Assembly: GCF_000377705.1 (NCBI RefSeq)
Contig: NZ_KB898624.1
Coordinates: 1-64,000 of the forward strand
From: Salsuginibacillus kocurii DSM 18087
Lineage (GTDB): Bacteria; Bacillota; Bacilli; Bacillales; Marinococcaceae
Direction: 5' to 3'
DNA length: 64,000 bases
Part shown: piece after piece, positions 16,569 to 26,382 of the stretch
Layout: the number at the start of each line of letters is the position of its first letter
Position numbering within the stretch: the first letter of the stretch is position 1
Position numbers and translations under genes: made by a program
The notes under the pieces: model-generated
Told to the model about the DNA's origin: nothing
The model's input: only the letters and a program-made list of their open reading frames with translations
Database searches by the model: none

Positions 16569-18024
16569 ACAACCACTCTATTCCGACATAAAAAAGAACG
16601 AAGAAGAATTTAAAAAAAGACTAGGAATGGATAAAAGTTTTGATGTAGGGATCCGTAAGCTGGAAGTGTTCGATAAAGAAATCCAATTATACTTTGTTCA
16701 AGGTTTAAGCGAAGACCAGCCCGTCATGGAACTATTAAAAGAGATTATGAAGCTTGAATCGCGCGGCCGCAAAGTACCCAATGTCCGGAAAGCAGTCGAA
16801 AATCATCTGGTAAATTTGCAAGTTGAATATAAGGATACATTTGAAGATTGTATTACGGAAATGTTGTCTGGTCTTATTTTCATTCTTATGGAAGGTGAGA
16901 GCGAAGCGTTTATCGTAGACGTTCGTTTTTACCCGGGAAGAGGGCCAGAAGAGCCGGACACAGAAAAAGTAGTGCGTGGGGCAAGGGATGGCTATACGGA
17001 AAATATCATTGAAAACACCGCTTTAACCAGGCGGCGTATACGTGATGAACGACTGCGCCATGAAATTATCAAAGTTGGAAAACGTTCGAAGACAGATATT
17101 TGTATTTCCTATATTGAAGATGTGGCCGATCATGATTTGGTGGAAATTATAAAAAAGGAATTAGAAACTGTAAATATTGACGGTTTTCCTATGGGTGATA
17201 AATCGATAGAAGAGTATTTAGTAAAACAAGGGTATAATCCATTTCCGCTCGTTAGATATACAGAACGCCCCGATGTTGCTGCTACCCATTTATTCGAGGG
17301 TCATGTCATCATTCTCGTGGACGCTTCACCAAGTGTGATCATTACACCGACCACTTTTTTCCATCATGTCCAACATGCTGAGGAACACCGGCAAGCTCCT
17401 TCAATAGGTACCTTTTTGCGTTGGATCCGCTTTTTCGGCATGGTAGCCGGTTTGTTCATTGCACCGTTATGGCTTCTATTCGTGTTATCCCCGGATATGC
17501 TGCCGCCTTGGCTGGATTACATTGGCCCACAAGACGAGCATAATATACCGATATTCACACAAATATTTCTAGCAGAAATCGGAATTGAACTGTTGAGGAT
17601 GGCTGCCATACACACCCCTGATCCATTAGCTACAGCATTAGGTTTAGTAGCTGCGCTCCTTATCGGGGAGATTGCGATGGAAGTCGGCTTATTCAGCGCT
17701 GAAGTTATTCTTTATGTAGCTGTGGGGGCAGTCGGTAGTTTTGCCACGCCAAGCTATGAACTGAGTTTAGCTTTAAAAATGATGAGGCTGTTATTTATTT
17801 TAGCGATAGGTTTTTGGGGCGCGCTCGGATTTGTCGTTTCTGCGATGTGCATCTTTCTTTTCATGTGCGGTATCAGATCGTTAAATAAACCATATATGTG
17901 GCCGCTTTTGCCATTTGACCCTCTTGCTTTATGGCAGATCTTTGTCCGACAAACGGTGCCAGCTATGAAAGTACGCTTGCGGATTGTTAATCCAAAAGAT
18001 GAGATTCGCCAAACGAAAGGGTAA
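16549..18024 (+). CDS. spoVAF: Stage V sporulation protein AF (GerA family)
   Basis: A 491-residue inner-spore-membrane protein of the GerAA/GerA family with a large soluble N-terminal region (1-285) and about five membrane segments after residue 290. It modulates germination together with germinant receptors and the SpoVA channel. Signatures: ERPDVAATHLFEGHVIILVD, LAEIGIELLRMAA and a C-terminal RQTVPAMKVRLR tail. GTG start with GGGAGG upstream, overlapping spoVAEa. It is followed by lysA, as in B. subtilis. Confidence 0.94.
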   Translation: MSNQEDKQPLYSDIKKNEEEFKKRLGMDKSFDVGIRKLEVFDKEIQLYFVQGLSEDQPVMELLKEIMKLESRGRKVPNVRKAVENHLVNLQVEYKDTFEDCITEMLSGLIFILMEGESEAFIVDVRFYPGRGPEEPDTEKVVRGARDGYTENIIENTALTRRRIRDERLRHEIIKVGKRSKTDICISYIEDVADHDLVEIIKKELETVNIDGFPMGDKSIEEYLVKQGYNPFPLVRYTERPDVAATHLFEGHVIILVDASPSVIITPTTFFHHVQHAEEHRQAPSIGTFLRWIRFFGMVAGLFIAPLWLLFVLSPDMLPPWLDYIGPQDEHNIPIFTQIFLAEIGIELLRMAAIHTPDPLATALGLVAALLIGEIAMEVGLFSAEVILYVAVGAVGSFATPSYELSLALKMMRLLFILAIGFWGALGFVVSAMCIFLFMCGIRSLNKPYMWPLLPFDPLALWQIFVRQTVPAMKVRLRIVNPKDEIRQTKG

Positions 18025-18127
18025 GCAAATACCTGTTCTATGGAATCGCTCATTCTTTTCCTTTGCTCTCACGACTCGACGTGTTAAAATATGAGCTATG
18101 ATTGAAGGAAGAAAGGGCGTAAGTGAA

Positions 18128-19447
18128 ATGAAATTGCAAGGCTCAAGCCACATAAATGAACAGGGGCGTTTGGAAATCGGAGGCGTAGACACGATCGCGT
18201 TAACGAAACAATATGGAACGCCTGTTTATGCCTATGATCTGGCACTGATTCGTGAACGAGCAGCTGCCTTTCATGAGGCTTTTCAAGAAGCAGAAGTCTC
18301 TTACCAAATCGCCTATGCTTCGAAAGCATTTAGTTGCATAGCAATGGTGCAATTAGCTCAGGAACTAGACCTCAGCCTGGACGTTGTCTCTGGCGGGGAG
18401 TTATATACAGCTAAAAAAGCAGGATTTCCCATGGAGCGCGTTCATATGCATGGCAATAATAAAAGCCCGGAAGAGATAAAAATGGGCGTGGAATATGGAG
18501 TGGGCTGCTTTGTCGTTGATAACTTTTATGAATTAGAACTATTGCAGCAGGAAGCACAAAAGTTGCAAAAGGAAGTGCGTATTTTATTACGTACGACCCC
18601 TGGAATTGAAGCTCACACACATGATTACATTTCTACAGGTCAGGAAGATTCTAAGTTTGGTTTTGATTTAGCCAGCGGTCAAGGAGCAGAAGCGGTAAAC
18701 GCTGCGATAAGCATGGATCACCTCCATTTATTAGGGGTCCATTGCCATATAGGCTCACAAATTTTTGAAACGATTGGCTTTGTAATGGCTGTTGAAAAAT
18801 TATACGAATCGCTCCGCAGCTGGAAAGAAAGCTTTGGTTTTGTCCCTGAAGTAGTTAACGTTGGGGGAGGTTTTGGGATCCGTTACACAGAAGAGGATCA
18901 GCCTTTGCACCCTGGCACGTATGTAGATGGGTTAGTACAAGCTATTAAGGAAGAAGCTAAAGCGAGCGGAATGCCTGTTCCAGAGGTATGGATAGAACCA
19001 GGACGGTCATTAGTCGGTGAAGCAGGTACCACGCTATATACGGTCGGTTCTTCAAAAGATGTCCCGGAAGTTAGAAGATATATCGCAGTGGATGGGGGCA
19101 TGACCGATAACATCCGTCCTGCTCTTTATCAAGCAGAGTATGAGGGCATTCTTGCTAATCGGCCAAATGAAGAAAAGAGTGAACAATTCTCAGTAGCTGG
19201 TAAGTGTTGTGAAAGTGGAGATATGCTAATTTGGGACCTGCCCCTGCCTGAGGTGAAATCAGGCGATGTATTAGCCGTATTTTCCACGGGGGCATATGGC
19301 TATTCGATGGCAAACAATTACAACCGCATCACGCGCCCGCCCGTTATTTTTCTAGAAAATGGAGAAGCAAATGTGGTCGTGCGCGGCGAAACTTATGATG
19401 ACATCATCATGCATGATGAACCATTATATAAAACTGAAAAAGTATAG
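18128..19447 (+). CDS. lysA: Diaminopimelate decarboxylase
   Basis: A PLP enzyme that makes L-lysine from meso-diaminopimelate. It is a fold-III decarboxylase, 439 residues, the same length as B. subtilis LysA. YASKAF carries the PLP Lys, VNVGGGFGIRY the phosphate site and GKCCESGDM the active-site Cys at the dimer interface. ATG 18128 is chosen because the N-terminus LQGSSHINEQGRLEIGGVD matches the family. An in-frame ATG at 18098 has no ribosome site. It follows spoVAF and ends at its own terminator. Confidence 0.95.
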   Translation: MKLQGSSHINEQGRLEIGGVDTIALTKQYGTPVYAYDLALIRERAAAFHEAFQEAEVSYQIAYASKAFSCIAMVQLAQELDLSLDVVSGGELYTAKKAGFPMERVHMHGNNKSPEEIKMGVEYGVGCFVVDNFYELELLQQEAQKLQKEVRILLRTTPGIEAHTHDYISTGQEDSKFGFDLASGQGAEAVNAAISMDHLHLLGVHCHIGSQIFETIGFVMAVEKLYESLRSWKESFGFVPEVVNVGGGFGIRYTEEDQPLHPGTYVDGLVQAIKEEAKASGMPVPEVWIEPGRSLVGEAGTTLYTVGSSKDVPEVRRYIAVDGGMTDNIRPALYQAEYEGILANRPNEEKSEQFSVAGKCCESGDMLIWDLPLPEVKSGDVLAVFSTGAYGYSMANNYNRITRPPVIFLENGEANVVVRGETYDDIIMHDEPLYKTEKV

Positions 19448-19452
19448 AGCTG

Positions 19453-19480
19453 AGGAGCCTGTAGAGCAGGCTTCTTTTTT
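19453..19480 (+). terminator. Rho-independent terminator after lysA
   Basis: AGGAGCCTG pairs with CAGGCTTCT over a short loop, followed by TTTTTT. Confidence 0.85.
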
Positions 19481-19543
19481 ATGGACAAAAGAAGAGAGCT
19501 TTTCTAGAAACGGTAAATAAATTATTCGGCAAAGGTCGTTTTC

Positions 19544-19574
19544 TTTCACGTCCATTTACGTTTTGTGATATAAT
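19544..19574 (+). promoter_or_regulatory. Sigma-A promoter of the rib operon leader
   Basis: TATAAT at 19569-19574 preceded by TG one base upstream (extended -10). The -35 is weak (TTTCAC or TCACGT around 19544-19551). It lies about 35 bases before the FMN aptamer. Confidence 0.6.
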
Positions 19575-19608
19575 GTGAACAATCATTCAAAGTTGAATAG
19601 GAATGACG

Positions 19609-19752
19609 GTGACCTTCGGGGCTGGGTGAAAATCCCGACCGGCGGTGATGAAGTGTATACTTCTTAGTCCGTGACCCGAGCGAATGACTCGTTCGGTGGA
19701 TCTGGTGCAACTCCAGAGCCGACAGTGAAAGTCTGGATGGGAGAAGGCAGGC
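19609..19752 (+). ncRNA. FMN riboswitch (RFN element)
   Basis: An FMN-sensing aptamer in the leader of the riboflavin operon. Conserved pieces in order: ACCTTCGGGGCTGGGTG at the 5' side, AAAATCCCGACCGGCGGT, AGTCCGTGACCC, TCTGGTGCAACTCCAGAGCCGACAGT and the closing GTCTGGATGGGAGAAGGC-type 3' arm. High FMN is expected to end transcription before ribD. The terminator is unusually far downstream, about 254 bases. Confidence 0.96.
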
Positions 19753-20005
19753 CGTGTTCATAGAAATAGCATGCCTGGGATAAGTATGTCTTTTTAGCAT
19801 AAACGGGAAGCAGGCGAGAATGGTGCAAATGCCTCCAGGGCAGTGAGACGATTTCTGCTAGTACACATTGGTTTCATTTTTGTGTTGTTTGTGTTTAAAT
19901 GTACATTCAAACATTCCTATGCTGCTATAACAAGACTATTCATGTGGAGCTGTAGGCCCCACGTGTATTTCTTAAATGGTTTTTTTCCTATGACCACGAT
20001 CTTCT
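19753..20005 (+). other. Long rib leader between FMN aptamer and terminator
   Basis: About 250 untranslated bases separate the aptamer from the terminator. They include a hairpin at about 19939-19962 (CATGTGG pairing with CCCACGTG) and a GGTGCAAATGCC segment at 19823-19834. No ribosome-site-backed reading frame is convincing here. The segment may hold the antiterminator. Confidence 0.5.
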
Positions 20006-20041
20006 CCCAGATCCTTCATTTTACGAAGGTCTGGGTTTTTT
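20006..20041 (+). terminator. Riboswitch-controlled terminator before ribD
   Basis: CCCAGATCCTTC pairs with GAAGGTCTGGG across a 7-base loop, followed by TTTTTT. It is placed between the FMN aptamer and ribD. Confidence 0.9.
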
Positions 20042-20122
20042 ATATGTATAAGAACTTAACTGAATCGTTGAGCTCGTTACTGTAACAACTGAATTAATGC
20101 CGTTGATCAAGGGGGATAGGTA

Positions 20123-21214
20123 ATGAATGATTCTATGTATATGACTAATGCCTTAGAACTAGCAGAAACAGTAGCAGGGCAGCAATCCCCTAATCCCGCA
20201 GTGGGAGCGGTTGTAGTGAAAGATGGTGAGGTGGTAGGCATTGGGGCTCATTTAAAAGTTGGAGAAGCTCATGCTGAAGTCCACGCTTTACAAATGGCAG
20301 GCAAGAAAGCAAAAGGGGCAACCATATATGTCACGTTAGAGCCTTGTAGTCACTACGGGAAGACACCTCCCTGCGCTGATTTAATTATTGAGTATGAAAT
20401 TGCCCGTTGCGTGATCGCCACCCAAGACCCAGACGCCCGTGTTTCTGGGAAAGGTATTGCAAAACTTCAACACGCGGGGATAGAAGTGGAAACGGGCCTC
20501 CATCAAGTGCGGGCAGCTACTCTCTATCGTAAATTTTTTCGGTATGTGCGATCAAACCGGCCATACGTGACGATAAAATCTGCTTCTTCCTTGGATGGTA
20601 AAACAGCTACTGCCGCTGGTGAAAGCAAATGGATCACGTCTGCAGAAGCAAGAGAGGATGGTCATCAGTTACGGGCTGATCATGATGCCATTCTCACTGG
20701 TATTCAAACCGTCTTAGCCGATGATCCGTCACTAACTGTACGTTTGCCGGGGATCAATAGACAACCGAAACGAATTATTTTAGATTCAGGACTGCAAATG
20801 CGGCCCAATGCAAAAATGCTGACAGATAACTCAGCTCCGGTTTTCATTTATACAGGGGCTGATGCTTCTCATGAAAAACAAGCAGCATTGGAAAAGGCTG
20901 GTGCCAAGGTAGTCCGTTTAAAGAAAGGTCCCTATGATGTAACAAGTGTCTTAAAGGACCTGGCTTCGTTAGAAGTAACCTCTCTCCTCATTGAAGGAGG
21001 ATCCACCGTAATTGGTTCGTTTATTCAATATGGATACGTGGATGAATGGGTGAGTTATACCGCACCGCTTCTGCTGGCTGGAAAAGAGGCAGTTCCTTCC
21101 GCCGGGGGAGAAGGGATTTCACAATTGGCCGATGCTTTACCAATGGAAGTGGTACACACAGGCATGGCAGGTCCTGATATAAAGATCGTAGCAAGACGAA
21201 CGGAGGAGATATAA
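20123..21214 (+). CDS. ribD: Riboflavin biosynthesis deaminase/reductase RibD
   Basis: A bifunctional enzyme for the second and third steps from GTP-derived pyrimidine to the ribitylamino precursor. The N-terminal deaminase has zinc ligands in AHAEVHAL and EPCSHYGKTPPC (about residues 50-85). The C-terminal reductase begins around SASSLDGKTA and contains LLIEGGSTV. 363 residues, as in Bacillus RibG. ATG follows AAGGGGG. First gene of the FMN-riboswitch operon; its TAA shares bases with the ribE ATG. Confidence 0.95.
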   Translation: MNDSMYMTNALELAETVAGQQSPNPAVGAVVVKDGEVVGIGAHLKVGEAHAEVHALQMAGKKAKGATIYVTLEPCSHYGKTPPCADLIIEYEIARCVIATQDPDARVSGKGIAKLQHAGIEVETGLHQVRAATLYRKFFRYVRSNRPYVTIKSASSLDGKTATAAGESKWITSAEAREDGHQLRADHDAILTGIQTVLADDPSLTVRLPGINRQPKRIILDSGLQMRPNAKMLTDNSAPVFIYTGADASHEKQAALEKAGAKVVRLKKGPYDVTSVLKDLASLEVTSLLIEGGSTVIGSFIQYGYVDEWVSYTAPLLLAGKEAVPSAGGEGISQLADALPMEVVHTGMAGPDIKIVARRTEEI

Positions 21215-21819
21215 TGTTTACTGGCATCATTGAAGAGATGGGAACCGTGAAAGCCTTAGAACGTACAGGGGAATCGTTTGTATTTGAAGTGTCAGCCCCT
21301 AAAATTCTTGAAGATGCAGCGATTGGAGATAGTATAGCGGTTAACGGTGTTTGCTTAACGGTGACATCGTTTAATGAGAACTCTTTTACGGTGGATGTAA
21401 TGCCTGAGACGGTAAGAGCAACCAGTCTTGAACAATTACAAGCGGGGTCAGTTGTCAATTTAGAGCGTGCTATGTCAGCAGGAGATCGCTTTGGCGGTCA
21501 TTTTGTCAGTGGACATGTGGACGCAAGAGCCAAGATCCAATCATTAAAAGAAGATGAAAATGCAGTTTACTTTTTAATTGACGTACCGCAGGAACTAACA
21601 CCTTACTTAGTTGAAAAAGGGTCAGTTGCCGTGGATGGAATAAGTTTGACTGTGTTCGGCATTGAGCAGACGACACTGACGCTATCTATTATTCCACACA
21701 CGATGAGTGAAACAGTGTTAGGACAAAAAGGTGCCGGTGATACTGTGAATCTAGAAGCGGATATGCTCTCAAAATATGTAGAGCGCCTGCTTGAAACGAG
21801 ATTCGCTAATCAAGCTTAG
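21214..21819 (+). CDS. ribE: Riboflavin synthase alpha subunit
   Basis: It dismutates two lumazine molecules into riboflavin and the pyrimidine precursor. It is made of two tandem lumazine-binding beta barrels: [10 protein letters not shown] opens the first and [10 protein letters not shown] the second half. The motif [11 protein letters not shown] in the first barrel is echoed by [11 protein letters not shown] in the second. 201 residues. Start overlaps the ribD stop (TAATG). Also called ribB or ribC in some Bacillus nomenclature. Confidence 0.95.
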   Translation: MFTGIIEEMGTVKALERTGESFVFEVSAPKILEDAAIGDSIAVNGVCLTVTSFNENSFTVDVMPETVRATSLEQLQAGSVVNLERAMSAGDRFGGHFVSGHVDARAKIQSLKEDENAVYFLIDVPQELTPYLVEKGSVAVDGISLTVFGIEQTTLTLSIIPHTMSETVLGQKGAGDTVNLEADMLSKYVERLLETRFANQA

Positions 21820-21860
21820 TGAACGTATACCATAACCAAGGAGCGGGGGAGGAGACTAGA

Positions 21861-23066
21861 ATGAATGAGAACATGTTTGACCCGATTGAAGAGGCGATTT
21901 ATGAGTTAATGCAAGGCGAGGCAGTTATCGTGTGTGATGATGAGGACCGGGAGAATGAAGGAGATTTAGTGGCTTTAGCCGATAAGGTAACGCCAGAAAC
22001 GATCAACTTTATGATTACAAGAGGCCGGGGATTGGTATGTGTGCCAATGGAGGAAAAACGAGCAAAAGAGCTTGAATTGACTCCCATGGTTGATCATAAT
22101 ACTGATCCTCATGGAACAGCCTTTACAGTGAGTGTGGACCATAAGACAAATCAAACCGGTATTTCAGCCCCTGAACGAGCTGACACTGTGCGCGCTTTAA
22201 TCTCAGAAGAGGCTAAAAGTCAGGATTTTAAACGCCCGGGTCACATCTTCCCTTTAATTGCAAAAGAAGGGGGGGTTTTGCGCAGAGCAGGGCACACCGA
22301 GGCTGCGGTGGATTTGGCGCGTCTTTCAGGAGCGAAGCCGGCCGGGGTTATTTGTGAAATTATTAAAGACGATGGCACGATGGCTCGTGTACCAGATTTA
22401 AGACAAATCGCAGATGATTATGATTTAAAAATGATTACGATCAAAGATTTAATACAGTACCGCCATCGTAAGGATAAATTAGTCACTAGAGAAACGGAAA
22501 TTACAATGCCAACCGACTTTGGGGACTTTAAAGCATTTGGCTTTACGTCCAATATCGATGGAAAAGAGCATGTAGCTCTAGTTAAAGGCCATATCACACC
22601 TGAAGAGCCCACTCTTGTAAGAGTTCACTCCGAATGTTTAACTGGAGATGTATTTGGCTCCCACCGGTGTGATTGTGGACCTCAGCTTCATGCGGCTCTG
22701 CAGCAGATCGAAAAAGAAGGCAAGGGCGTGCTTTTATATATGCGCCAAGAAGGCAGGGGCATCGGCTTAATTAACAAAATGCGGGCTTACAAATTACAAG
22801 AAGAAGGTTATGACACCGTAGAAGCGAATGAAAAATTAGGATTTGGTCCCGATTTACGGGATTATGGAATTGGAGCGCAAATTTTAAGGGATTTAGATGT
22901 GGCTCAAATGAAACTGTTAACGAATAACCCTCGTAAAATAACAGGTTTAAAAGGGTATGGCCTTGAAGTTACGGACCGTGTGCCACTGCAGCTTCCTTAT
23001 AACCCGGACAATGAAAAATATATGCGCACAAAGCATGCAAAACTCGGACATATGCTGCATTTTTAA
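21861..23066 (+). CDS. ribBA: Bifunctional GTP cyclohydrolase II / DHBP synthase RibBA
   Basis: It supplies both early precursors of riboflavin. The N-terminal 3,4-dihydroxy-2-butanone-4-phosphate synthase domain (1-200) shows [25 protein letters not shown]. The C-terminal GTP cyclohydrolase II domain shows the zinc motif [18 protein letters not shown] and [12 protein letters not shown] 21861 has GGAGGAG upstream; the open frame from 21819 adds 14 residues without support. 401 residues, normal for RibBA. Confidence 0.95.
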   Translation: MNENMFDPIEEAIYELMQGEAVIVCDDEDRENEGDLVALADKVTPETINFMITRGRGLVCVPMEEKRAKELELTPMVDHNTDPHGTAFTVSVDHKTNQTGISAPERADTVRALISEEAKSQDFKRPGHIFPLIAKEGGVLRRAGHTEAAVDLARLSGAKPAGVICEIIKDDGTMARVPDLRQIADDYDLKMITIKDLIQYRHRKDKLVTRETEITMPTDFGDFKAFGFTSNIDGKEHVALVKGHITPEEPTLVRVHSECLTGDVFGSHRCDCGPQLHAALQQIEKEGKGVLLYMRQEGRGIGLINKMRAYKLQEEGYDTVEANEKLGFGPDLRDYGIGAQILRDLDVAQMKLLTNNPRKITGLKGYGLEVTDRVPLQLPYNPDNEKYMRTKHAKLGHMLHF

Positions 23067-23116
23067 AATAAAGGCACTGTTAAAGGTGAAGGTTGATATT
23101 TTAGAATGATGTTGCT

Positions 23117-23240
23117 TGTAGAAAAGCGCGAGACGCCTTCGGGAATAGCATTAGCTGAAGATCCCACAGGGTGGTTTTCCCGAGGAAGCCAAAGCAATGC
23201 CCGAGGCAAGCGAGTGTCTTTTAGTGAAAATCAACAGCAA
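23117..23240. repeat. Degenerate intergenic repeat, copy B
   Basis: Non-coding insert between ribBA and ribH with GCTGAAGATCCCACAGG, CCCGAGGAAGCC and AATGCCCGAGGC blocks. They resemble the intergenic repeat copy at 37075-37205 (AGATCCCGCAGGCAG, GCTGAGGCTGATGCC). Probably a short dispersed non-coding repeat; alignment was by eye. Confidence 0.45.
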
Positions 23241-23317
23241 AATTTAACAAAGCCAAAATAAAAACGTGTAGTCTTCGTATAGATAAAGTTTAAATTTTAA
23301 GGATTGGAGTTAGTAAT

Positions 23318-23782
23318 ATGGGTAATACATTTGAAGGTAACTTGGTAGGTACAGATTTAAAAGTAGGAATTGTCGTGGCCCGCTTTAACGATTTCATTAC
23401 CGAACGCTTGCTTGAAGGGGCGAAAGGGGCCTTAAGACAACATGGTGTGGCTTCAGAAAATATAGATGTCGCTTGGGTGCCGGGCGCGTTTGAAATTCCT
23501 TTTGCTGCTAAGAAGATGGCAGATACAGAAAAGTATGATACAATCATAACGCTCGGTACCGTAATTCGTGGTTCCACCCCGCATTTTGATTATGTATGTA
23601 ATGAAGTAGCTAAGGGAGTAGGTAACCTGTCTTTAACTTCTGGAATTCCAGTTATTTTCGGTGTGCTTACGACTGAAACGATTGAGCAGGCTATTGAACG
23701 GGCCGGCACGAAAGCTGGCAATAAAGGAGCAGAAGTTTCTGTTGCTGCTATTGAGATGGCTAATTTAAACCGCAGCTTCTAG
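23318..23782 (+). CDS. ribH: 6,7-dimethyl-8-ribityllumazine synthase
   Basis: It condenses the ribitylamino pyrimidine with the four-carbon unit; Bacillus enzymes form 60-subunit capsids around riboflavin synthase. 154 residues. Conserved [41 protein letters not shown] and [16 protein letters not shown] with GGATTGGAG upstream. It is separated from ribBA by about 250 bases carrying a repeat, but probably still in the rib transcription unit. Confidence 0.96.
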   Translation: MGNTFEGNLVGTDLKVGIVVARFNDFITERLLEGAKGALRQHGVASENIDVAWVPGAFEIPFAAKKMADTEKYDTIITLGTVIRGSTPHFDYVCNEVAKGVGNLSLTSGIPVIFGVLTTETIEQAIERAGTKAGNKGAEVSVAAIEMANLNRSF

Positions 23783-23929
23783 CTGAAATGAGTTATTAAG
23801 AAGTGAGATATTGAGGCAACCAGTTCTCATAAATTTTTTCTTTTACCTGCTTCCAGTAAACGGTATAATATTACCAGTACCGAGTTATCCTTGCAATAGA
23901 ACAAGATGCTGGGAATGAGGGATTAGAGC

Positions 23930-24319
23930 ATGTTAGCGAAGTATAAACCATCTCATCGTAAAATTGCGATGGGCCTCCTCTCCTACATGCCGGAGGAGAA
24001 GGACGTTAAAGTGTTACTTGAAACGATCCGGCGGTATGAAGAGGATGAAAGCTGGCGCTTGTATTTATGGAAACAAGACGATGATATTGTGGCCGTGGCT
24101 GGTCTCTTCTTTAAGGATGAGCAGCACGCAGAACTTCAACATTTATGCGTGAATCCTTCGTATCGGGAGGAAGGCATTGGCGGGCAACTTATTAATACGC
24201 TGTTAGAACGATTAGATGTAAAAATAACAGGAACGGATAATACGCAGACCTTTTTAGAACAATGTTTGTCCGACGGGACGAAGTCAGCTGATACTTCTTC
24301 TCAAGAAAATGAACAATAA
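23930..24319 (+). CDS. ribT: RibT-like GNAT-family N-acetyltransferase
   Basis: A 129-residue acetyltransferase-fold protein encoded at the end of Bacillus rib operons. Its acceptor is not firmly known. The N-terminus KYKPSHRKIAMGLLSYMPEEKD matches B. subtilis RibT. The acetyl-CoA loop is VNPSYREEGIGGQL at about 75-88. The C-terminal tail is Ser/Glu-rich and probably disordered. It converges on ypuF through a shared hairpin terminator. Confidence 0.88.
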   Translation: MLAKYKPSHRKIAMGLLSYMPEEKDVKVLLETIRRYEEDESWRLYLWKQDDDIVAVAGLFFKDEQHAELQHLCVNPSYREEGIGGQLINTLLERLDVKITGTDNTQTFLEQCLSDGTKSADTSSQENEQ

Positions 24320-24321
24320 AA

Positions 24322-24362
24322 AACGACAGGCTCAAGTGCTTACACGTACTGAGCCTGTCGTT
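24322..24362. terminator. Bidirectional terminator between ribT and ypuF
   Basis: AACGACAGGCTCA pairs perfectly with TGAGCCTGTCGTT. Plus-strand T-rich TTCTTTT follows it, and on the minus strand TTTTTTATTG follows. The ypuF stop codon lies in the loop. Confidence 0.88.
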
Positions 24363-24873
24363 CTTTTGCTTTTCGTTCTTTTTGATATTGACGCTCTTCA
24401 ATGACTTCTTGTCGATCGGGGCGGAGAGTGTGTTTATGAATAAGCATTGGCTCTTCCATGTTACTAGAGCCTAACCAAGTAAAACCACTACGTTTAGCCT
24501 TTTGCTTGACGGCGTGCAGCAATTCAGGGTCAATTATGGGTAAATCGATATCTTGATAACTGGCACCAGCTTGGATACGCTTAATTTGTTCATCTAATAA
24601 CTCAAATAAATGATCAGCGTTTAAGCCAAGTTTTTCTACCGTAAGTGAATGCTTGTGTAGAATTTGATAGCTGCTGCGGAGCATGCGCACGGCTCCGTCT
24701 TTATTTTCACGTCGCTCGTGATAAAGACCGACAGCAAGTTGTATAAGGCCGACCCAGTGGTGACCTTGTTTATTTTGAGATTTCCAGTGTTCTTCTAAAA
24801 TCTCATGGCATTCGAAAAAGTCACGATCGCCATGGAAATGAATTAAATATTGCAAGTAAGCTTCAGGGTACAT
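24340..24873 (-). CDS. ypuF: YpuF-like DUF309 protein
   Basis: A 177-residue helical protein of the DUF309 family: DFFECHEILEEHWK at about 19-32 and HWVGLIQLAVGLYHERREN at 39-57 are the family core. Function unknown. It sits between ribT and scpA, the position of ypuF in B. subtilis. A Glu/Arg/Lys-rich C-terminal tail follows. ATG with AAGGAGGAT upstream on the minus strand. Confidence 0.85.
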   Translation of the reverse strand: MYPEAYLQYLIHFHGDRDFFECHEILEEHWKSQNKQGHHWVGLIQLAVGLYHERRENKDGAVRMLRSSYQILHKHSLTVEKLGLNADHLFELLDEQIKRIQAGASYQDIDLPIIDPELLHAVKQKAKRSGFTWLGSSNMEEPMLIHKHTLRPDRQEVIEERQYQKERKAKERQAQYV

Positions 24874-25036
24874 TGGCGATCCTCCTTAATCGATCAATAA
24901 ACATTTTCAAGATCCAATTATAACACAGCGTACCCGTTAGGTGAAATTCCAACACATGATCGCCTTTTTTTATGGTATAATTCCCGGTGTTTCAACCATA
25001 CCTTCAATGATTTAAACCTGGAGGCTCCTATATAAC

Positions 25037-25810
25037 ATGAACACTTATAATGTTAAAATTGATGCGTTCGAAGGGCCGCTAGACTTGTTACTCCATTTAA
25101 TTCAACAAGCAGAAGTGGATATTTATGATATCCCGGTTGCTGAAATTACTGAACAATATGTTCATTATATTCATGCAATGCAGGAGCTTGAACTGGACAT
25201 AGCAAGTGAGTATTTAGTGATGGCGGCTACACTACTCGAACTTAAAAGTAAAATGCTTCTGCCCGATCCGCAAGTGGAAATTGAAGATGAAGAAGAATTT
25301 TATTACGAAGAAGACCCGCGGCAAGAATTAATTGAACGACTAGAGGAATACAAGCAATTTAAAGAAGCAGCAGCTGTTCTTTCTGAACGTGAAAAGTCCA
25401 GAGCTGTGCTATTTACGAAGCCTCCTACAGCTGATGAATCTTTTGAGCCTTCGAGCGAAAACGAAACGGTGCCTGATATAGGAGAAGTTACTGTTTATGA
25501 TATGTTACAAGCATTTGAACGTGCTAGGCACCGAGTTGACGTTAAGCGGCCGATCACAGCACGTGTTCAGAAAGAAGAAGTTACCATTGAAGAACGGATG
25601 GGAGAAGTTAAACATGTACTTAAAGAAAGAAAAACACCACTATCTTTTTTATCGTGGGTAGAACATGAAGAAAGAACTTCTCAAGTACTTACGTTCTTAG
25701 CCATACTAGAATTGATGAAAACACGAGCTGTTTACTGTGAGCAATCAAATAACTTTGAGGACATTTTAATTTATACGAATGAAGAAGGTGTCTCCCATGA
25801 TTTCCATTAA
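25037..25810 (+). CDS. scpA: Segregation and condensation protein ScpA
   Basis: The kleisin subunit of the bacterial Smc condensin; it bridges Smc heads and binds ScpB to compact and segregate the chromosome. N-terminal FEGPLDLLLHLI and DIYDIPVAEITEQY, acidic middle, and C-terminal winged helix (FLSWVEHEERTSQVLTFLAILELMK). 257 residues. ATG with TGGAGG upstream. The 3' end overlaps scpB. Confidence 0.95.
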   Translation: MNTYNVKIDAFEGPLDLLLHLIQQAEVDIYDIPVAEITEQYVHYIHAMQELELDIASEYLVMAATLLELKSKMLLPDPQVEIEDEEEFYYEEDPRQELIERLEEYKQFKEAAAVLSEREKSRAVLFTKPPTADESFEPSSENETVPDIGEVTVYDMLQAFERARHRVDVKRPITARVQKEEVTIEERMGEVKHVLKERKTPLSFLSWVEHEERTSQVLTFLAILELMKTRAVYCEQSNNFEDILIYTNEEGVSHDFH

Positions 25811-26378
25811 TTCAACGTTAGAAAGCCTTCTATTTGTATGTGGTGATGAAGGAGTATCTGTGCAAGAAGCAGCCCGGGTATTAGAGATTGAAAGCGAAGA
25901 AGCAAAAGATAGACTGGATTCTCTTGCTAGGCAGTATCGTGATCGAGACGCAGGCATTCAAATACGAAAATTCGGTGATGTTTACCAATTTACAACGATA
26001 AAAGAAGCAGCCCCATATATTACTGCGATGCTGCATCCTCCTGAACGGAAAACGTTGTCTCAAGCTGCTTTAGAAACATTGGCTATTGTTGCCTACCGCC
26101 AACCCATTACCCGGATTGCGATTGAAGAAGTACGGGGCGTAAAATCTGATCGTCCAATTCAAACGCTGGTCGGAAAAGGGCTTATTCAAGAGATGGGCCG
26201 GTCAGAAGGGGTTGGGAGACCGATTCTTTATGGAACAACCACGCAATTTTTGGATGCCTTTGAACTCAGTTCGTTAGAAGAGCTGCCGCCATTGCCAGAG
26301 CATGCAAAGACAGAATCAAGCAATGAAGCTGACTTGTTTTTTAAAGAGGTCGGTGTTGATGAAATAACAGAAACGTAA
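25797..26378 (+). CDS. scpB: Segregation and condensation protein ScpB
   Basis: A dimeric double winged-helix partner of ScpA in the Smc complex. Core motif AALETLAIVAYRQPITRIAIEEVRGV followed by LVGKGLIQEMGRSEGVGRP. ATG 25797 is chosen because AAGAAGG precedes it; the earlier in-frame ATG at 25779 has no ribosome site. It overlaps scpA by 14 bases. The C-terminal tail is acidic. It converges with a DUF421 gene, leaving only four bases between stop codons. Confidence 0.94.
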   Translation: MISINSTLESLLFVCGDEGVSVQEAARVLEIESEEAKDRLDSLARQYRDRDAGIQIRKFGDVYQFTTIKEAAPYITAMLHPPERKTLSQAALETLAIVAYRQPITRIAIEEVRGVKSDRPIQTLVGKGLIQEMGRSEGVGRPILYGTTTQFLDAFELSSLEELPPLPEHAKTESSNEADLFFKEVGVDEITET

Positions 26379-26382
26379 AGGT

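Noticed and set aside
19843-20085. Plus-strand open frame in the rib leader
   Set aside because: It runs through the riboswitch terminator and has no ribosome site; the region is untranslated leader.
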